From: Trichococcus shcherbakoviae | GTDB taxonomy: Bacteria; Bacillota; Bacilli; Lactobacillales; Aerococcaceae | NCBI RefSeq assembly: GCF_963666195.1 | Contig: NZ_OY762653.1 | Coordinates: 372,001 to 436,000 of the forward strand | Direction of reading: 5' to 3' | DNA: 64,000 bases | Shown here: positions 27,359 through 40,114 of the stretch, piece by piece | How positions within the stretch are numbered: position 1 is the first letter of the stretch | Layout of the letters: every line of letters begins with the position of its first letter | Notes under the pieces: generated by a model | Told to the model about the DNA's origin: nothing | The model's input: only the letters and a program-made list of their open reading frames with translations | Database searches by the model: none | Translations under genes and position numbers: made by a program

Positions 27359-28009
27359 CTACCTGGCTGTTTTTTGGAACTGCGCAAATGTCAAAAACGG
27401 TTCCACTTTTTTCTTGAAATAGTTGATCAAGGGACCGGTGAAAAAAGCCGTGATGATTGTTCCGATACCGATTTGGGCACCCAAGATGAAGCCGACCGCG
27501 ACACAACTGAGGTCCGTCATGATCCTGATTTCCCGGTAAGTTAATCGGAGAGGCAACTTTTCCAGCAGAATGATTCCCAATGCGTCATACGGAGCAAGAC
27601 CCATATCGGCAGTCATATAGACGGCTACTCCGAAGCAACATGCGATAAGCCCGAGGAGCAATCCCAGCATGCGCATCGTCAGCGTGTCAGGCAGATTCTG
27701 CAACATTCCCAAAAGAAAGTCCGAAAAATAGCCAACGAAGAAAATTCCCAATAGCGTCCCTAAATGGATCAGCTTCGGCCGGAACCAAAGCATCACCAAT
27801 AGAACCGCAATATTTGCCAGCATCTGTATCGTTCCGAAGTCCATTCCTATAGATTCACTGATCCCGATATTCATCGTCACAAACGGATCGGTTCCCATTC
27901 CGCTGAAACGCATCCAAGCTATGCCACAACTGATGAGACTTGTTCCGAGAAACGTGGTGACACCCCGGAACAGTATGTTACCCTTTTTTTCTGTAGATGG
28001 TACTTTCAA
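27359..28009 (-). CDS. YczE/YyaS/YitT family membrane protein
   Basis: This 216-residue protein has five or six membrane helices with the family motifs SGMGTDPFVTMNIGIS and ADMGLAPYDALG. The family is conserved in Firmicutes; the role is unknown. TTG 28009 follows AGAGGGG by 8 nt and gives the usual family length; a longer frame reaching 28075 lacks a ribosome site. It is divergent from the AraC gene and may share its control region. Confidence 0.82.
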   Translation of the reverse strand: MKVPSTEKKGNILFRGVTTFLGTSLISCGIAWMRFSGMGTDPFVTMNIGISESIGMDFGTIQMLANIAVLLVMLWFRPKLIHLGTLLGIFFVGYFSDFLLGMLQNLPDTLTMRMLGLLLGLIACCFGVAVYMTADMGLAPYDALGIILLEKLPLRLTYREIRIMTDLSCVAVGFILGAQIGIGTIITAFFTGPLINYFKKKVEPFLTFAQFQKTAR

Positions 28010-28060
28010 TGTGATAACCCCTCTCGTTGTTGGTTCGCGCTTAACCCATTTAATTATAGG

Positions 28061-28090
28061 TTGCTGGAAACGCATCCTATAGATTATAAT
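28061..28090 (+). promoter_or_regulatory. promoter with embedded cre-like site before the AraC gene
   Basis: TTGCTG (28061-28066), an 18-bp spacer and TATAAT (28085-28090). TGGAAACGCATCCT (28065-28078) matches the cre consensus at 12 of 14 positions and lies in the spacer, where CcpA would block polymerase. Confidence 0.5.
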
Positions 28091-28125
28091 GTTCTAAAAT
28101 GCAGTCAAAATGTTAGGAGGTAATG

Positions 28126-28989
28126 ATGGAAACTTCTTATTTCAAATCTTACTTTTTCAACAATCAAAAAGACCTCAAGATTCTTTTCTCCGGAAAAGCG
28201 GTCTGCGAGTCGCTTTACAGTTTCGGGCCGGCAGTCCGGCCCAATTACATCATCCATATCGTGACGAAAGGCAAAGGCCGCTATCAGCTGGATAATGAGT
28301 CCTATGAAGTGACGGCAGGCCAAGGTTTCATTATTCCGCCGGATACCAGAACTTTTTATCAAGCCGACAAAGAAGACCCATGGAGCTACTATTGGATCGG
28401 ATTCGAGGGTGATCTCGCCGGGTTCTACCTGGATGCACTGGGGTGTTCGGGCCACCATCCGGTTTTCCAAACCGAAAATACGGAACGCATCATCCAAATC
28501 ATAGAAGAATCCTTTTCCGAGGATCAAGTTTCTCTTTTTTCCGAATTGATGCTTTCGGCCCGACTGTATGAATTTTTGGCCTTGTTTAAACAGACAACGG
28601 AACACTCCATCACCAGAGGTCAGCTAAGGAACCCGCACATCCGGGAAGCGATCGCCTACATCAGGAGCTATTATGCCACACCGATGACCATTCAGAGCCT
28701 TGCGGAAGCATTGTGTTTGAACCGTAGCTATCTTTCCAGCATTTTCAAGCAGGAGATGGGTGTGACGCTGCAGCAATATTTGACGGATCATCGCCTGACG
28801 CGGGCGGCGGAACTCTTAGGTTTGAAGAACTTTTCGATCGATGAAATCGCAGAATACAGCGGCTATCGCGATACCCTGGTCTTTTCCAAAGCTTTCAAAA
28901 GAAAGTACTCAGTCACGCCGACCACCTACAGAAAGGCGGAATACGAAAAGCGGGAGCAATACAACGAAAAAACGGCGCATCGCTTCTGA
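28126..28989 (+). CDS. AraC family regulator, probable activator of alpha-galactoside use
   Basis: This 287-residue regulator has an N-terminal cupin domain (about residues 20-110, including the GQGFIIPPDT loop) and a C-terminal pair of helix-turn-helices (YLSSIFKQEMGVT, and AEYSGYRDTLVFSKAFKRKYSVTPTTYR). The layout matches MsmR/RafR-type activators. AGGAGG lies 5 nt before ATG 28126; the ATG one codon earlier is too close to it. It converges on the GH36 alpha-galactosidase, its most likely target. Confidence 0.88.
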   Translation: METSYFKSYFFNNQKDLKILFSGKAVCESLYSFGPAVRPNYIIHIVTKGKGRYQLDNESYEVTAGQGFIIPPDTRTFYQADKEDPWSYYWIGFEGDLAGFYLDALGCSGHHPVFQTENTERIIQIIEESFSEDQVSLFSELMLSARLYEFLALFKQTTEHSITRGQLRNPHIREAIAYIRSYYATPMTIQSLAEALCLNRSYLSSIFKQEMGVTLQQYLTDHRLTRAAELLGLKNFSIDEIAEYSGYRDTLVFSKAFKRKYSVTPTTYRKAEYEKREQYNEKTAHRF

Positions 28990-29006
28990 CGATGCACCGT
29001 TTTTTT
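28971..29006. terminator. bidirectional terminator
   Basis: AACGGCGCATCG pairs with CGATGCACCGTT; runs of T or A flank both sides between the convergent AraC and alpha-galactosidase genes. Confidence 0.85.
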
Positions 29007-31228
29007 CATTTTGCTTCTAATATATAAATTTTTGAATCGAAGTCACAAGAAGGTTTTCTTCCGTCGAGAACCTGACCGCAGGAAGCGTCACTTGTCACCA
29101 AGCCGATATGCATCAGTTCATCTCCGTAATAGCCCTTCCCATCGGAAATGTCGACGTACTCGATCGAAGGATCCAATCCAATCAAATGCAGTCTTCTGAA
29201 AGGCGCATTGACCTCATTCAGAATTTTATATTGGCCCACCAGCACCGTCCGTTTATCTTCGGAAACGACCATCCATGCACAATAGTTCCCGTCGAACGGG
29301 CTCATGAGACGGTAGAAAGTGCCGCTGTGGATGATTTTGCGGTACTTTTTGATGAACGTAATCTGTTCCTTGACGATTGCCCTTTCCTGTTCCGTCAATC
29401 TGTTCAGATCCAATTCATACCCGAATGAGCCGAATGCCGAAACATTCCCGCGTGTCTCCAACGGTGTATAACGATGAAGCTGTTCGTTAGGAGCTGCGGA
29501 AACATGCGCTCCCATCGAGCTCAAGGGGTAAACAAAAGAAGTGCCGTACTGGATTTTCAATCGCTCAACTGCATCCGTATCATCGCTGGTCCATCCTTGC
29601 GGAGAATAATAGATCATCCCAGGATCAAAGCGACCTCCCCCGGAAGCGCAAAATTCAAAAAGAATTTCCGGAAACTCGGATGTCAGACGTTCATACAGGT
29701 CATAGACGCCCAGCATGTAGCGATGGAACACCTCACCCTGTCTCCCGGCAGGAAGTCTTGGCGAATAAGCCTCAGTGATGCAGCGGTTCATATCCCATTT
29801 CACATAAGAAATTTTGGCTTCGCGCAATATCTTAGAAATCATGGTGTAAATATGATCGACTACTTCAGAGCGGGTGAAATCAAGGACATATTGGTGGCGC
29901 CCGTGGGAAACCGGTCTTCCCGGTGTATGGATGATCCAATCCGGATGAGCCCGGAAAAGATCACTGTCCGCATTCACCATTTCCGGCTCGAACCATAGCC
30001 CGAACCGCAAGCCGATTGCTTCAATCTTTTCAGCCAAGCCGTCAATCCCCTCCGGCAACAATTCCCCGTTGACGAACCAATCTCCGAGCCCAGCTCGCTC
30101 ATGACGCCGGCCACCGAACCAGCCATCATCCAGAACGAACAGTTCCACCCCGTCTTCATAAGCTGTCTCGGCAAAAGCCAGCAATTGCTGTTCCGTGAAA
30201 TCCATCCCGGTCGCTTCCCAGTTATTGATCAAAATCGGACGTTCCTTATCGCGCCACGTCCCTCTTGCCAACCGTTGGCGGTAGAGGCTGTGGAAAGTTT
30301 GACTCATGCCGTTCAAACCATTCCCGCTGTGCACCATCACGACTTCCGGTGCCTGGAAAGTTTCCCCTGGTTCAAGCAACCAGCCGAAGCCGAACGGATT
30401 GATCCCCATACTGACGCGCGCAACATTGTAGGTATCCACTTCCACCTGCGCCAAGAAATTACCGGAATAAACGAAACTGAATCCCAGGACCTCTCCGGAT
30501 TGTTCGGTGGCATCCAGTCTTTTCAAAGCAATGAACGGATTTTGGTAGTGGCTGGATGATCCTCTCGCGCTTTCGACACTTTGGATGCCCGGCACCAATC
30601 GGCGGAAGTACGGATGACGTTCCCGCCCCCAAGCACCCGACAACTGCAGCAGTTCGTATTCTGCATCAGGCAGATCCAGGTTCATGCTGAGCAAACGTTC
30701 CAGCTGCACATTTTTCTGTCCATCATTCCGCACACGCACCGATCTCGTCACAACAGGACGTTCCTCATAGAGCGTGTAGCTCAGCACGACGACCACCCCT
30801 GCCAAAGAATCCTCCAAAGTGATTTCCAAAGTAGTCGCCTCTTCCGGTGATTCGGCATAAGTGGCCGGCAATCCTGCGAGTGTTTTCTTACCCGAATGGA
30901 CAACGTGTTCTTTCACTTGGAAGGCGGACACGCGGCTGCCGTTCTCATTCAGTACGCTGATGGCAGGGTGGCGGAAATCAGTCGTCCCGTAGACCGGAAA
31001 TTCCTGGCGCATATGCTCTCTCGAAAAAGAGTAGTCCTCCTGGCTGGCGTAAGCTGTATTCGGTCTATACGCCGATTCGATCAGATGGCTGAAATCCGTC
31101 CTGTCGGCTACCTTTTTTCCGAAATATAGATTCCCAAGACTGCCATCCTCCAGTACCTGCATGATGTAACTGATCTCCTGATTGGTCAGATGAAATAATT
31201 TCCCTTGTTGATGAATTTGAATTGGCAT
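29006..31228 (-). CDS. GH36 alpha-galactosidase
   Basis: This 740-residue enzyme, of the usual length for bacterial GH36, cleaves terminal alpha-1,6-galactose from melibiose and raffinose-type sugars. The nucleophile Asp is in VKWDMNR and the acid/base Asp in SDDTDAVE. FVLDDGWFGGRR is a further family block. No signal peptide is seen, so it is intracellular. ATG 31228 follows GGGGGCGATTCC; the frame upstream is not family-like. It is separated from the divergent GH1 gene by a spacer with a strong cre site. Confidence 0.93.
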   Translation of the reverse strand: MPIQIHQQGKLFHLTNQEISYIMQVLEDGSLGNLYFGKKVADRTDFSHLIESAYRPNTAYASQEDYSFSREHMRQEFPVYGTTDFRHPAISVLNENGSRVSAFQVKEHVVHSGKKTLAGLPATYAESPEEATTLEITLEDSLAGVVVVLSYTLYEERPVVTRSVRVRNDGQKNVQLERLLSMNLDLPDAEYELLQLSGAWGRERHPYFRRLVPGIQSVESARGSSSHYQNPFIALKRLDATEQSGEVLGFSFVYSGNFLAQVEVDTYNVARVSMGINPFGFGWLLEPGETFQAPEVVMVHSGNGLNGMSQTFHSLYRQRLARGTWRDKERPILINNWEATGMDFTEQQLLAFAETAYEDGVELFVLDDGWFGGRRHERAGLGDWFVNGELLPEGIDGLAEKIEAIGLRFGLWFEPEMVNADSDLFRAHPDWIIHTPGRPVSHGRHQYVLDFTRSEVVDHIYTMISKILREAKISYVKWDMNRCITEAYSPRLPAGRQGEVFHRYMLGVYDLYERLTSEFPEILFEFCASGGGRFDPGMIYYSPQGWTSDDTDAVERLKIQYGTSFVYPLSSMGAHVSAAPNEQLHRYTPLETRGNVSAFGSFGYELDLNRLTEQERAIVKEQITFIKKYRKIIHSGTFYRLMSPFDGNYCAWMVVSEDKRTVLVGQYKILNEVNAPFRRLHLIGLDPSIEYVDISDGKGYYGDELMHIGLVTSDASCGQVLDGRKPSCDFDSKIYILEAK

Positions 31229-31337
31229 GGAATCGCCCCCTTTATAATATAACTGGATTGTAACCCCTTTTTCGGAAAATTCGGAGGGGTCAGCGTCTGT
31301 TTCATCAGTCAAAATGTTAGTAACCAGACCAAATTGT

Positions 31338-31351
31338 TGCAAACGCTACCT
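31338..31351 (+). promoter_or_regulatory. cre site between divergent glycosidase genes
   Basis: TGCAAACGCTACCT matches the CcpA consensus TGWAARCGYTWNCW at 13 of 14 positions. It lies between the alpha-galactosidase and GH1 genes and could repress both. Confidence 0.65.
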
Positions 31352-31400
31352 TATGCCATGCGTTTTCTGCATCAAGCATGTTAGAATAGAGAGGGAGTAG

Positions 31401-32906
<1,506 letters not shown>

Positions 32907-32908
32907 GA

Positions 32909-33030
32909 AAAGCTGAACGGGTTCGTTCAGACCTGAAAGAAATTTAGGAAATCTGGCCCTGAATGAGCATCGTAGAGCGCAATGGGTCAGATTTATCTAA
33001 TTTCCGAAGGGCTAACCCGTGCAGCTGGAC
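32909..33030. repeat. long hairpin repeat element C, copy 1
   Basis: About 120 bp directly after a GH1 stop folds into one long imperfect hairpin. The outer arms are AGCTGAACGGGTT and AACCCGTGCAGCT; the inner arms are GAAATTTAGGAAATCTGGCCC-like against its complement. Copy 2 (45542-45728) has the same arms with paired base changes and a longer loop. It could be a miniature mobile element or a structured RNA. Confidence 0.65.
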
Positions 33031-33073
33031 ATCATTTTAGGTGCATGAAACATTTTGCAAACTTGTGAAACAC

Positions 33074-33103
33074 CTCCGGTGATGCACTTTTCACTCTGGA
33101 AAA
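33074..33103. repeat. single degenerate copy of repeat family A
   Basis: CTCCGGTGATGCACTTTTCA and the following CTCTGGA resemble the family A unit (CTCCGGTGA...TTCnCCGGAG) with a few changes. It stands alone between the hairpin element and a terminator. Confidence 0.45.
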
Positions 33104-33133
33104 TTTTATAAATTCCTATAAGTTAACAAAGAA

Positions 33134-33177
33134 TCCCCGACCAAGCTCATAATGCAGCTCGGTCGGGGATTTTTTCG
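33134..33177. terminator. terminator between convergent genes
   Basis: CCCCGACCAAGCT pairs with AGCTCGGTCGGGG, followed by six T residues on the plus strand; A/T-rich on the other side. Confidence 0.8.
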
Positions 33178-33186
33178 GTATATGAA

Positions 33187-34089
33187 TCACTGGTATTCTG
33201 TCTTTTTTAGCATTCCCGTCTTTTTCGAATCTTTCAAACTATTCAGACTGATGCCTATCAAAATTAATATAACACCCGTCCACTTTACAGGTGGGACTGG
33301 CTCTGATAATACTACTGAGGACATCAGTATCGCTACGGGAAGTTCGGACGATGTCAAAATCGTTCCTAGGCTGGGTCCGACATGCGGCATTCCGATCGAA
33401 TAAAGCAACGGAGGCAGCACTACACCGAAAAGACCAAGAAGCAGGCCGTATGGAGCAAGGCTAAAGAACGTCGTGCCCTCAAGGATGAAGACCGGCGGAT
33501 AACAAATGGACACGAGTATGCTCGCGCCAGTAGCCAGCAAGGCACTTTTTTGAACAGGAGGGAGTTGACTCCCGACAGCACTACTCAAAAATAGGAAGGT
33601 TGCGAAACTGACTGCTGCCAAAATCCCCCAGATTAAGCCTATTACCGTGAATGTTGAACTACTTTTCGAAAAAACGTCAGCCGCCAATAATGAACCGAGC
33701 AAAAGGACAGCTATCGAAATCAGCTTCGTTTTATCCGGAACAAGTCTGTAAACCAGCCACTCGATCACTGATCCGATCCAAACAAATTGAAAAAGGAAAA
33801 CAATCGCTAATGAGGCACTCAATGATTGCAGTGCTTGATAATAAAAAATTCCGGTCAAACCGAAAGGGATGCCTGACAACAAAAGTTTCACCGACTCCTT
33901 TACGGAAAGCTTTTCCTTTTTTGTAAACAGTAAAACAAGCCACAACATCATCGTACCGAACAAGTACTGCGCACCTGTCACGGCACCAGAACTAAATCCG
34001 TTCGCATATGCTATTTTCACAAAAGTCGAAAGAATGCCGTAACAGCATCCCCCCAAAAAAACAAGTCCTGCATAGTACATATTTTTCAT
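33187..34089 (-). CDS. EamA/DMT family transporter
   Basis: This 300-residue protein of ten hydrophobic segments is arranged as two EamA repeats, each with a Pro/Gly-rich ending such as SEPVPPVKWTGVILILIG near the C-terminus. It is a drug/metabolite-superfamily exporter; the substrate is unknown. ATG 34089 follows GGAG at 9 nt; codons upstream are not family-like. It is divergent from an RpiR regulator gene. Confidence 0.87.
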   Translation of the reverse strand: MKNMYYAGLVFLGGCCYGILSTFVKIAYANGFSSGAVTGAQYLFGTMMLWLVLLFTKKEKLSVKESVKLLLSGIPFGLTGIFYYQALQSLSASLAIVFLFQFVWIGSVIEWLVYRLVPDKTKLISIAVLLLGSLLAADVFSKSSSTFTVIGLIWGILAAVSFATFLFLSSAVGSQLPPVQKSALLATGASILVSICYPPVFILEGTTFFSLAPYGLLLGLFGVVLPPLLYSIGMPHVGPSLGTILTSSELPVAILMSSVVLSEPVPPVKWTGVILILIGISLNSLKDSKKTGMLKKTEYQ

Positions 34090-34256
34090 GTTAATGCACT
34101 CCGGCACGTTTACCGGAGTCAATCCCCCTTTGGATGCTAAAATGATTTTAACCCATGTTTGCGTAGGATTTCCCAGCGTTCCCTCCATTCCTATGCTTGT
34201 GTTGAAAATTAATGGATTTCAACTATACTGAAGGTAGAAACTTCAGGAGGTGAAGC

Positions 34257-35003
34257 ATGATTCTCGATAAGGTCAACGACATACTGAATACAAGAAATCA
34301 GAATGATTCCATTTATGCCATCGCTGGCTACATCAAATCCCATATTGACGAAATCCCCTTCTTGACGATAGATGCTGTTGCTGCCGGATGCTTTGTTTCG
34401 AAAGGTCAAATCTCCAAAACTATCCGAACTCTAGGATACGAAAACTACGCAAGCTTCAAGGATGCTTGCCGGAATTATGTAGATTCCCTGGAGAGAAAAT
34501 CCTTTCTGTTCAATAAAGCGTACGGTTTTCCTGAGAATGTCGCCCTTTTCAACCAGAAATTAAGCGAGACATTCCAGTACGTTACAAACCATCTCGATTA
34601 TGCCACTCTGGAAAAACTAGTGAACGTCATAGGCAGGCAAAAACGTGTCTATTTATTTGCCCAAGGTGATATCCGCTCCGTTTGCCACACCATCCAGATT
34701 GAGTTGAGCCGTCTTTCCATTTCGACTGTCATTTGCGATGCTGATTTTGACGTCGATTTCCCGCTCAATCAAGATGATTTTCTGCTCGTTCTCAGCGTCA
34801 ACGGCAACACTTTCAGATACAGCAAGCGGATCACTCGAAGGATCAAGAGCCTGCAGAGCACAACTTGGCTCATCACCTGCAATGACCAACTCGAATTTCC
34901 CAACAAATGCGTCGTTCCTTCAAACGAAACTACCCTGAACGATTTTGCTTTAAAATATGTCGTGGATGTTTTGCTTGCTGGCATCATCATGCAAAAAAGT
35001 TGA
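34257..35003 (+). CDS. MurR/RpiR family transcriptional regulator
   Basis: This 248-residue protein has an RpiR-type helix-turn-helix (about residues 30-60, FVSKGQISKTIRTLGYENYASFKDAC) and a C-terminal SIS-like domain that is shorter and more divergent than in the other two RpiR proteins here. AGGAGGTGAAGC before ATG fixes the start. It converges on a GH1 gene 35 nt downstream, its plausible target. Confidence 0.85.
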   Translation: MILDKVNDILNTRNQNDSIYAIAGYIKSHIDEIPFLTIDAVAAGCFVSKGQISKTIRTLGYENYASFKDACRNYVDSLERKSFLFNKAYGFPENVALFNQKLSETFQYVTNHLDYATLEKLVNVIGRQKRVYLFAQGDIRSVCHTIQIELSRLSISTVICDADFDVDFPLNQDDFLLVLSVNGNTFRYSKRITRRIKSLQSTTWLITCNDQLEFPNKCVVPSNETTLNDFALKYVVDVLLAGIIMQKS

Positions 35004-35038
35004 TAGATCCTCCTTCGAATATCCTGAAGTCCGTTAAA

Positions 35039-36631
<1,593 letters not shown>

Positions 36632-36722
36632 TTATACAACGTGTTGTTTTGACGAACGTAAGTCCTGTTGTCAAAATTCTGCACGCTTTTTTGTTGCTTT
36701 TGGAAGAGATATGGAGGATTAC

Positions 36723-37241
36723 ATGTACAAAGTTAATGATTTGATAGTGTATGGAAACGAAGGGGTCTGCCGAGTTGAAGCGATCGAAGTTATGAATGTC
36801 ACTGCTGTCGCAAATGATCGTCTCTATTATGTTCTGAAGCCCCTGTATCGGAACGGAACAGTATTCACACCCGTTGATACGAAAGTATTTATGCGTCCCG
36901 TTATTTCGGCCGATGACGCACAAGAAATAATCGAACAGATTCCGACAATAGAAACGGATATCCTATACAGCAGCGCGAATCTGCTTTCCGAACATTATGA
37001 TAAAGCCATGGAACGCCATGATTGCAAATACCTGATCCAAGTGATCAAAACGGTCTACCTCAAGAACCAGATTGCCGCCACAAAAAATAAAAAGGTTTCC
37101 GAAACCGACAGACGCTATATGAAGAAAGCCGAAGAAATGCTTTACGGCGAATTCGCTGTCGTGCTGGAGATGCCCAAAAATGAAGTGAAGACCTACGTCG
37201 AAGAAAAAGTTTCAGCAATTGAATTAAGTTTGATCAAATAA
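36723..37241 (+). CDS. CarD family transcriptional regulator
   Basis: This 172-residue protein has an N-terminal CarD/TRCF RNA-polymerase-interacting Tudor-like domain (YKVNDLIVYGNEGVCRVEAI, to about residue 60) and a helical C-terminal DNA-binding domain. CarD-type proteins bind the RNA polymerase beta subunit and tune open-complex stability, often at rRNA promoters. TGGAGGATTAC before ATG 36723 sets the start; the frame open upstream covers the promoter. It ends at its own terminator. Confidence 0.9.
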   Translation: MYKVNDLIVYGNEGVCRVEAIEVMNVTAVANDRLYYVLKPLYRNGTVFTPVDTKVFMRPVISADDAQEIIEQIPTIETDILYSSANLLSEHYDKAMERHDCKYLIQVIKTVYLKNQIAATKNKKVSETDRRYMKKAEEMLYGEFAVVLEMPKNEVKTYVEEKVSAIELSLIK

Positions 37242-37259
37242 AACACTTTAAATGAAAAA

Positions 37260-37291
37260 CAGAAATCCGGATAAGGGATTTCTGTTTTTTT
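37260..37291 (+). terminator. terminator of the CarD gene
   Basis: CAGAAATCC pairs with GGATTTCTG, followed by seven T residues. Confidence 0.85.
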
Positions 37292-37330
37292 CTATCTCGC
37301 TCGTTATTCAGTTCAGAAGATTTTACAGTT

Positions 37331-38227
<897 letters not shown>

Positions 38228-38236
38228 CTATGGAGC

Positions 38237-38683
38237 TTACTCCACAGCAAGCGGTATTTCGTGTTTTTTGAAATGTTTCATCCTCCAAAGCTCTTCAACC
38301 TCGTCATCATTCAGTTCGCCGGCATTGATTTTAGCGACATGATCATCAAACGTCTCGATTTTGTACTCCAGCAGATCCCTTGCATGCATCATCTCCTCCA
38401 ATTTGACATTGATTTCAGTCAACTGATCCTGCAGAATCTGTTTTTGGGCTGCCCGCACGTTCTCCTTCGATTGCGCCAATGTTGCGAACTCGATCAGCGA
38501 CTCGATCGACAAGCCCGCTTTGCGCAAACTCTTTGCCAGAAAAATCCAATTGAGGTCCCGTTTGGCGTAGATGCGATAGCCATTCTTGTCGCGTGTTATC
38601 GGCGGAATCACACCCACCCGTTCATAATATCTGATCGTATCGATCGGCAAATCGAATAGCTGCGCTACTTCTTTGCTGTTCAT
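38237..38683 (-). CDS. MerR family transcriptional regulator
   Basis: This 148-residue regulator has the MerR winged helix (SKEVAQLFDLPIDTIRYYERVGVIPP, residues 2-30) followed by a long dimerisation coiled coil. Metal-binding cysteines of the MerR/CueR type are absent, so it resembles small-molecule or aldehyde-sensing members (TipA/AdhR type). ATG 38683 is preferred to an upstream GTG. It has a classical MerR promoter and is the first gene of an operon with the aldo/keto reductase. Confidence 0.9.
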   Translation of the reverse strand: MNSKEVAQLFDLPIDTIRYYERVGVIPPITRDKNGYRIYAKRDLNWIFLAKSLRKAGLSIESLIEFATLAQSKENVRAAQKQILQDQLTEINVKLEEMMHARDLLEYKIETFDDHVAKINAGELNDDEVEELWRMKHFKKHEIPLAVE

Positions 38684-38720
38684 ATGCTTCACTTCTCTCT
38701 TGTGCTTAGTCTATGCATCC

Positions 38721-38751
38721 ATTATAAACCATGAAGTGGACTTCATAGCAA
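38721..38751 (-). promoter_or_regulatory. MerR-type promoter with 19-bp spacer and operator
   Basis: TTGCTA (38751-38746), a 19-bp spacer and TATAAT (38726-38721) on the minus strand. The palindrome ATGAAGT-GG-ACTTCAT (38731-38746) fills the over-long spacer, the hallmark of MerR-controlled promoters that need DNA distortion for activation. Confidence 0.75.
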
Positions 38752-38798
38752 ATCAAGTGCGTTTCGGCATACTGTTATTGGCTGTTGTAGAAACGGCA

Positions 38799-38850
38799 AA
38801 ACCACCCGTGAATCCTGCAACGCGGGTTGCGTCGATCATGGGTGGTTAAT
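38799..38850 (-). terminator. terminator after the ROK gene
   Basis: AACCACCC pairs with GGGTGGTT around a partly paired loop; TTTT follows on the minus strand. A second small hairpin (GCAATCTA/TAGATTGC, 38892-38914) lies nearer the stop codon. Confidence 0.6.
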
Positions 38851-38916
38851 TTTTATTTTTAGTTACTATCTACGCTAGCGTGAATAGATACGCAATCTAT
38901 TTATTTAGATTGCTCC

Positions 38917-39837
38917 CTACACGTTAACTGCCATCTCTTCATCCACATTCAGCAACAATTGGTACAACGCCCCCAACAGGTTCGCATCATTCAGGAAGCG
39001 GCAGCTGTCGATTTCCACTTCCGTCAAGGTGTTCGCCACGAAAGGCAGCCCGGCGCGGATGGCGCGGTATTGTTTCCGGATTTCTTCGATAACGATCGAT
39101 TGGGCGCTGATCCCGCCGCCGATGACGATCTTCTCGAGGTCAAGGATGGCTTGGACGTTGCAGATCATATAGGCGATTTCTCTGGCGAAGACTTCGAAAA
39201 TCGGATAGATGCTCGGATCCTTTTGATTGATTGCTTCGAAGGCAGCAGCGCCGTCCTTCGTGTCCTCGGTCCCCAACTCGATGTTCACTTTTTTGACGAG
39301 TCCAACTGCCGACCCGGTCATGCCGTACATATCCTCAAAGGATGGCTTGCCGGATTGCTTCATCATGAAACTCAATTCTCCCGCCTGAAAATTTTTGCCC
39401 TGGTAGAGTTTGCCGTCAAGGATCAGCCCGCCACCGATGCCGGTTCCGAGCACAAGCGCCAAACCGTTCTCAATGCCTTTCAGGTTGCCGAGCCACAGTT
39501 CGGACAAGGCAGCCGCTTTCCCGTCATTGATGACGGAGATAGGCACAGCAAATTTCGGTTGGAATTTGTCGATGAAGGAAATACCGTCCAAGAAAGGCAA
39601 GGCTCCGCCGAAAGAAATCATGCCCGTTTCCGTGTCCACTTTCCCCGGGCAGCTGAAGGCGATCCCGCGAATCTCATCCTGCACCAATTCGATTTCATTT
39701 TCCAATGCGGCGATGAATGCGCCGTATTCATGTGGCGTCCGCACCTGCTTCTTGGACTGAATCTGTCCGGAATGGTCGATCAGAGCCAATTTGATGTTCG
39801 TGCCGCCGATGTCGATGCTTAAATAATTTTTCTTCAT
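38917..39837 (-). CDS. ROK family sugar kinase / regulator-like protein
   Basis: This 306-residue ROK protein has the N-terminal phosphate-binding loop IDIGGTNIKLALID and the signature LGTGIGGGLILDGKLYQGKNFQAGE near residue 120-150. The zinc-binding Cys cluster of classical ROK kinases is missing, and there is no helix-turn-helix. Kinase activity on glucose, N-acetylmannosamine or another hexose is likely but unspecified. ATG 39837 follows AAGGCGGG. The IS200/IS605 element is inserted just upstream of it. Confidence 0.85.
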   Translation of the reverse strand: MKKNYLSIDIGGTNIKLALIDHSGQIQSKKQVRTPHEYGAFIAALENEIELVQDEIRGIAFSCPGKVDTETGMISFGGALPFLDGISFIDKFQPKFAVPISVINDGKAAALSELWLGNLKGIENGLALVLGTGIGGGLILDGKLYQGKNFQAGELSFMMKQSGKPSFEDMYGMTGSAVGLVKKVNIELGTEDTKDGAAAFEAINQKDPSIYPIFEVFAREIAYMICNVQAILDLEKIVIGGGISAQSIVIEEIRKQYRAIRAGLPFVANTLTEVEIDSCRFLNDANLLGALYQLLLNVDEEMAVNV

Positions 39838-39904
39838 GTCAATCCCGCCTTCGCTCATTTATTGGATGCCTTCGCTCTTCAATACAAAAATCAGGGCTCG
39901 GCGA

Positions 39905-40114
39905 CTGACTGCTCCCCATGGATAAATCCAGGGGGTTCCAAGGGCTGTTGAGACGTCACGGACCGTACTGGCGATATTTCCAAAAAAGTGGAGATGTCGT
40001 TTTTCTATTTCCGTTCTATTCCCAAAAGCCCTCAGACTTTCTCAACAAGGCGCCCGATGGCACCATTCGCGTTGAAGGCTCACAGCTGAACCTTTTGGTT
40101 GCTCTTTACATTTG
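39905..40114 (-). ncRNA. possible omega RNA (right-end guide RNA) of the IS element
   Basis: TnpB nucleases use an RNA made from the 3' end of tnpB through the right-end hairpin into flanking DNA. The 200 nt between the tnpB stop and the end hairpin occupy the expected place on the expected strand and hold no gene. With tnpB interrupted, the RNA may be a relic. Confidence 0.35.

Noticed and set aside
39838-40114. Plus-strand open frames across the right end of the IS element
   Set aside because: They run through the end hairpin and the antisense of tnpB and carry no protein motifs.
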